A DNA stretch of 17,058 bases from positions 1 to 17,058 of the forward strand of contig CAMLFX010000073.1 of NCBI GenBank assembly GCA_946479435.1, read 5' to 3'. A model generated the notes under the pieces. It was not told the DNA's origin. It saw only the letters and a program-made list of their open reading frames with translations, and made no database searches. The stretch comes from an uncultured Sphingobacteriales bacterium (GTDB taxonomy: Bacteria > Bacteroidota > Bacteroidia > Chitinophagales > Chitinophagaceae). Of this stretch, positions 13,646 to 17,058 are shown one piece after another. Position 1 is the first letter of the stretch. Each line of letters opens with the position of its first letter. A program made the translations under genes and the position numbers.

Positions 13646-14731
13646 ATGAGTATTCAAAATAATTACGTCGCAATAATGGCGGGTGGAATTGGAAGCCGGT
13701 TTTGGCCGGTAAGCCGCACTAAACACCCTAAACAATTTATTGACTTACTGGGTACAGGTCGTTCACTTATACAATGGACCTATCATAGGTTCAAGCATAT
13801 TTGTCCGAAAGAAAATATTTACTTCATAACTAACCAGCAATATATTACTACGCTTAAAGAGCAAATACCTGAAGTGAGCGATGAAAACATTATAAGTGAA
13901 CCATCGCGCAAAAACACTGCACCCTGCGCAGCATACTTTGCTCATAAAATGATGGCGTTAAACCCTAATGCAAATATAATCATGTCGCCTGCCGACCACC
14001 TGATTATGGATGAACGTGCATTTGAACGTACTTGCTATGATGCGCTTGATTTTGTTAGCAAAAACGATGCATTGCTTACATTGGGCATCAAACCCACACG
14101 TCCTGATACGGGATATGGCTATATTCAGTACGATGTAGAAGATGAAATAGACAAAGTGTACCGCGTAAAAACATTTACTGAAAAACCGTCGCTTGATCTT
14201 GCACGAACATTCCTTAAAAGCGGCGATTTTCTTTGGAATTCAGGCATATTCGTGTGGAATGTAAAAACCATAATGAATGAATTGGGCAAACACTTGCCTG
14301 AAATGAATGAAGTTTTTGAACAAGCTAAAGATGTGTATAATACGCCAGAGGAAGCAGGCGTCATCAATGACCTTTATTCTCAATGTACCAATATCTCTAT
14401 AGACTATGGCATCATGGAGAAAGCGAAAAATGTATTTGTAATACCTTCCTACTTTGGCTGGTGCGATCTGGGTACATGGGAAAGCGCGTACGATAATTCC
14501 GAGAAAGACTACCTGGGAAATGCTGTATATGGTAAAAATGTAATGATCATCGATGCCAATGAATGTATGGTAAAGGCACCCGATAAAAAGCTGGTGGTAT
14601 TACAGGGTCTTGAACAATTTATTGTTATCGATACACCTGATGTACTGTTGATATGCGAACGCAGTCGCGAGCAGCAGATAAAAGAATATGTAGCTGAAGT
14701 AAAACGTAACAAAGGCGAAAACTATTTGTAG
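13646..14731 (+). CDS. manC: Mannose-1-phosphate guanylyltransferase (GDP-mannose pyrophosphorylase)
   Basis: A 361-residue nucleotidyltransferase that joins GTP and mannose-1-phosphate to GDP-mannose, a precursor for surface polysaccharides and fucose. The N-terminal signature AGGIGSRFWPVSRTKHPKQF (12-31) is the GTP/Mg-binding loop. EPSRKNTAP (86-94), SPADH (115-119), TRPDTGYGYI (152-161), the FTEKP motif (178-182) and WNSGIF (198-203) follow in family order. The bifunctional types of 450 or more residues carry a C-terminal cupin phosphomannose isomerase domain; this one ends without it, so it is the single-function form. The aminotransferase gene begins 8 bases after its stop, suggesting cotranscription although the two pathways are not obviously linked. 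Confidence 0.93.
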   Translation: MSIQNNYVAIMAGGIGSRFWPVSRTKHPKQFIDLLGTGRSLIQWTYHRFKHICPKENIYFITNQQYITTLKEQIPEVSDENIISEPSRKNTAPCAAYFAHKMMALNPNANIIMSPADHLIMDERAFERTCYDALDFVSKNDALLTLGIKPTRPDTGYGYIQYDVEDEIDKVYRVKTFTEKPSLDLARTFLKSGDFLWNSGIFVWNVKTIMNELGKHLPEMNEVFEQAKDVYNTPEEAGVINDLYSQCTNISIDYGIMEKAKNVFVIPSYFGWCDLGTWESAYDNSEKDYLGNAVYGKNVMIIDANECMVKAPDKKLVVLQGLEQFIVIDTPDVLLICERSREQQIKEYVAEVKRNKGENYL

Positions 14732-14739
14732 TTTTTAAT

Positions 14740-15897
14740 ATGCAATTACCGCGCAAACATTCAGCTGAAGGCACTACCATATTTACAGTAATGAGTGCAC
14801 TGGCTGCACAGCACAATGCCATCAATCTATCGCAAGGTTTTCCTGATTTTGCTATTGATGAACAGATAAGCTCATTACTACATGAAGCTACTCTTAGTGG
14901 TTTCAACCAGTATGCACCAATGCCGGGCCTGCCCGTACTGCGCGAAGCTATTGCGAATGATTTTGCCAGGCGGTATGATGTAAACATCAATGCCGATACA
15001 GAAATAACTATTACCCCGGGCGCTACTTATGCTATCTATAATGCTTTCACTGCTATACTGAAGGCTAGCGATGAAGTAATAGTATTAGAACCCGCTTATG
15101 ATAGCTACATACCTAATATTGAAACCAATGGCGCAAAAGCAGTTTTAGTACCGCTATCTGCACCAGGCTTTGAAGTTGATTGGGATAGAGTAAAAGCTGC
15201 AGTTACGGCAAAGACCAAAGCTATAATTGTAAATACGCCGCACAACCCCACAGGTGCTGTTTGGAGTAAAGAAGATTGGGATAAACTGGCTGATATAGTT
15301 CGCGGTACTGAGATCATTATTCTTTCTGATGAGGTGTATGAGCAACTTATCTATGATGGACAGAAGCACTACACAGTATTGCAGCATCCTGAATTAAGAG
15401 CACGAAGCTTTGCACTCTATTCATTTGGCAAAGTGTTTCATAATACCGGCTGGAAGATAGGCTATTGCATTGCCCCACCCTCATTTACACAAGCTTTCAG
15501 GCGTATACACCAGTTCTTATGCTTCTCGGTAAATACACCCGCACAGTATGCCTTAGGCAAATACTTATCGCAACCACAACTTCCCGATGTTACTATGCTG
15601 ATGCAAGGGAAAAGAGATTTCTTTCTGGAGCATTTAAAACAAACACCTTTTACTATTTATCAGCCGGCAGCTGGTAGCTATTTTCAAACAGTTAGCTATT
15701 CAGCTATCAGCGATATGCCGGATACCGAATTTGCACAATGGTTGACTAAAGAGCATGGTGTTGCTACTATTCCTATCAGTGCATTTTACAGCAATAGGAA
15801 AGATGATAAGCTGATACGCTTTTGCTTTGCAAAAAAAGAAGAAACATTGGCAGCAGCGTTCACCCGGTTGAAAGAGTTACGCAGTATCCCTGCATAA
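14740..15897 (+). CDS. Methionine/aromatic-type aminotransferase (YbdL-like, class I)
   Basis: A 385-residue fold-type I PLP aminotransferase. INLSQGFPDF (28-37), ITPGATYAIYNA (91-102), NTPHNPTGAVW (165-175, Asn169), SDEVYEQL (196-203, Asp197 and Tyr200), and SFGKVFHNTGWKIGYCIAP with PLP Lys231 are all present. The stretch HQFLCFSVNTPAQYAL closely resembles E. coli YbdL, a methionine-preferring aminotransferase, and related kynurenine aminotransferases. The likely role is transfer of amino groups from methionine, phenylalanine or their keto acids, for example the last step of methionine salvage. The omega-amidase or nitrilase gene that often accompanies such enzymes is not seen. It starts 8 bases after manC and converges with the TauE/SafE gene, with 2 bases between the stops. 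Confidence 0.85.
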   Translation: MQLPRKHSAEGTTIFTVMSALAAQHNAINLSQGFPDFAIDEQISSLLHEATLSGFNQYAPMPGLPVLREAIANDFARRYDVNINADTEITITPGATYAIYNAFTAILKASDEVIVLEPAYDSYIPNIETNGAKAVLVPLSAPGFEVDWDRVKAAVTAKTKAIIVNTPHNPTGAVWSKEDWDKLADIVRGTEIIILSDEVYEQLIYDGQKHYTVLQHPELRARSFALYSFGKVFHNTGWKIGYCIAPPSFTQAFRRIHQFLCFSVNTPAQYALGKYLSQPQLPDVTMLMQGKRDFFLEHLKQTPFTIYQPAAGSYFQTVSYSAISDMPDTEFAQWLTKEHGVATIPISAFYSNRKDDKLIRFCFAKKEETLAAAFTRLKELRSIPA

Positions 15898-15899
15898 TG

Positions 15900-16655
15900 C
15901 TACAAATAATCGTAAGCCAGTTTCATTATCAGTAGCGATACTACGATAATAAAAAACACCCTGATAAATCCGCTTCCTTTTTTCAGGGCAAAGTGCGCGC
16001 CTATATAGTTACCCAGCATATTGCTCACTCCTACCGGTATCGCTATCTCCCAAAGTATATTGCCTTTTATAAAAAAGAATATCAGGGCCGATATATTAGT
16101 AATGCAATTGATGATCTTGGCATTGGCTGATGCGTGCAAAAAATCGTAGCCGAAAAGAGATATGAATGCAAATACAAAAAAGCTACCTGTACCCGGTCCT
16201 ATCAAACCGTCGTAGAAGCCTACCATTAAACCCGTTCCTATTGCGTATGCATAGTAGCGTACTGTGGTTAAAGTTTTTTGTTGGTGATGCAAGCCGAAGT
16301 TTCTTCTCAAGATGGTATAGATAAGCACCAATATCAATATGCCAATAATTACAGGCATGAATTGCTCCTTGTGCACATGGCTTACAAGCAGCGCACCGCT
16401 GAAAGAACCTACAAATGCAGCCAATAAAGCAGGTGTCAAATGCGACCAATCGATAGTCACCCGCTTCATATATTTTACTGCCGATACTGTAGTACCCAGG
16501 AATGATGCTGTTTTATTAGTAGCTAAGGTTTGCGCAAGGGTAAGATTGGGTTGCAATAAGAACATAGCAGGTAGTTGTATCAAACCACCACCACCTACCA
16601 TGGCCTCAATAAAGCCTGCGAGAAAAGCAAAGAAGAACAGCAGCGCCATTTCCAT
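15900..16655 (-). CDS. TauE/SafE family permease (sulfite exporter type)
   Basis: A 251-residue membrane protein of the TauE/SafE (YfcA-like) family, proposed transporters of sulfite, sulfoacetate or other organic anions. About eight hydrophobic segments fill the chain. The family's two-fold internal repeat is visible: GFIEAMVGGGGLIQLPAM...ATNKTASFLGTTVSA (14-60) and GFYDGLIGPGTGSFFVF...SANAKIINCITNISAL (146-191), with a Gly-rich loop and a following Asn-containing helix in each. The transported compound is unknown. Start ATG at 16653-16655 is used; codon 3 is another ATG. It lies 26 bases past the mqnC terminator, so some independent transcription is needed unless that terminator leaks; no exact TAnnTTTG box was found. 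The stop is 2 bases from the convergent aminotransferase stop. Confidence 0.88.
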   Translation of the reverse strand: MEMALLFFFAFLAGFIEAMVGGGGLIQLPAMFLLQPNLTLAQTLATNKTASFLGTTVSAVKYMKRVTIDWSHLTPALLAAFVGSFSGALLVSHVHKEQFMPVIIGILILVLIYTILRRNFGLHHQQKTLTTVRYYAYAIGTGLMVGFYDGLIGPGTGSFFVFAFISLFGYDFLHASANAKIINCITNISALIFFFIKGNILWEIAIPVGVSNMLGNYIGAHFALKKGSGFIRVFFIIVVSLLIMKLAYDYL

Positions 16656-16681
16656 GGCCTGAAAGTAAATAAATTAAAGAC

Positions 16682-16710
16682 AAAAAATTAGCCGCTACAA
16701 GAGCGGCTAA
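16682..16710 (-). terminator. Intrinsic terminator after mqnC
   Basis: TTAGCCGCT (16688-16696) pairs perfectly with AGCGGCTAA (16702-16710) around a 5-base loop. Read on the minus strand the stem is followed by TTTTTT and G, a strong terminator 6 bases after the mqnC stop. Confidence 0.9.
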
Positions 16711-16716
16711 GTACTA

Positions 16717-17058
16717 TTAGTAGGTTATTACCTGTTGTTCAATATACTCCGGCATTTTACGGAACTCATATTGCTGGTTACGCAATTGTGGTTCAAAACC
16801 CGATTCCCTGATTGCTTCCTGTATACCATCAGCTGTAAAACGGTGCGGTGCGCCTGCCGCACTTACAACGTTCTCTTCTATCATTATAGAACCAAAATCG
16901 TTAGCACCTGCATGCATACATATCTGTGCCGTTTGCTTACCAACAGTCAGCCACGATGCCGCTATGTTCTTCACATTCGGCAGCATGATACGGCTCATAG
17001 CTATCATGCGTATATATTCTTCGGCAGTAGTTAGGTTTTTGGTACCACGTATACGTTT
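16717..17058 (-). CDS. mqnC: Cyclic dehypoxanthine futalosine synthase MqnC (3' part, 5' end outside window)
   Basis: The C-terminal 113 residues of a radical-SAM enzyme of the futalosine route to menaquinone; MqnC converts dehypoxanthine futalosine to its cyclic form. The frame is open to the window edge and reads KRIRGTKNLTTAEEYIRM... before the first Met at 17007, so that Met is internal. Diagnostic blocks are MSRIMLPNVKNIAASWLTVG (21-40), GANDFGS (51-57) and EENVVSAAG (61-69), then a GI-x-EAIRESGFEPQLRN tail. These favour MqnC over its relative MqnE, whose C-terminus differs in these blocks. The radical-SAM CxxxCxxC motif would be in the missing N-terminal part. It suggests menaquinone-based respiration with the futalosine rather than the Men pathway. 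Confidence 0.9.
   Translation of the reverse strand, partial: KRIRGTKNLTTAEEYIRMIAMSRIMLPNVKNIAASWLTVGKQTAQICMHAGANDFGSIMIEENVVSAAGAPHRFTADGIQEAIRESGFEPQLRNQQYEFRKMPEYIEQQVITY

Noticed and set aside
1..17058. CRISPR arrays, insertion sequences, tRNA or rRNA genes, phage or defence genes
   Set aside because: No regularly spaced direct repeats, transposase motifs, target-site duplications, cloverleaf or rRNA sequence were seen; the genes are chromosomal housekeeping types with similar base composition.

Overview
The window reads as a Bacteroidota chromosome segment, probably close to the Chitinophagales. Four signs point there: promoter boxes of the TAnnTTTG type, start codons without clear Shine-Dalgarno sequences, signal peptides ending in ...FAQ or ...GAQ, and a gene set that includes methylmalonyl-CoA epimerase, the futalosine menaquinone pathway (mqnC) and a kinase-RapZ C-terminal fusion. 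No mobile element, CRISPR array, tRNA or rRNA was found. The gene content is mostly housekeeping.

Layout. (1) 1-430: the 3' part of clpP, ended by a perfect 40-bp palindrome that works as a bidirectional terminator. (2) 439-3189, minus strand: a three-gene run in the order lpxH, SixA-like histidine phosphatase, then a fusion of an aminoglycoside-phosphotransferase-like kinase with a RapZ C-terminal domain. (3) 3294-6136, plus strand: a promoter, a SAM-I riboswitch with a full transcription attenuator, further leader hairpins, then a trans-sulfuration enzyme (metB-like) and homoserine dehydrogenase. (4) 6133-7583, minus strand: a secreted cyclophilin and a DUF2400/TIGR02757 protein, coupled by TAATG. 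(5) 7643-9710, plus strand: corA and a Wzz-like two-TM protein. (6) 9712-10113, minus strand: methylmalonyl-CoA epimerase. (7) 10232-11762, plus strand: cysteine desulfurase and an IscA-type carrier; after two small secreted unknowns on the minus strand (11858-12798) comes a third Fe-S gene, nfu (12952-13542). (8) 13646-15897, plus strand: GDP-mannose pyrophosphorylase and a methionine-type aminotransferase. (9) 15900-17058, minus strand: a TauE/SafE permease and the 3' end of mqnC.

The most interesting region is the 3294-3655 leader. The 3' strand of riboswitch helix P1 can pair over 11 bp with the loop and arm of the terminator, which makes a classical antiterminator. Immediately after it lie a 24-bp hairpin that competes for the terminator's 3' arm, a 12-bp inverted repeat that pairs with the metB-like start codon, and a 14-codon reading frame whose TGA overlaps that start codon (ATGA). 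Together these suggest SAM-controlled transcription with a possible second, translational gate.

Several starts were moved from upstream TTG codons to internal ATGs (SixA-like, cyclophilin, epimerase, nfu) on the basis of homology, signal peptides and promoter position.
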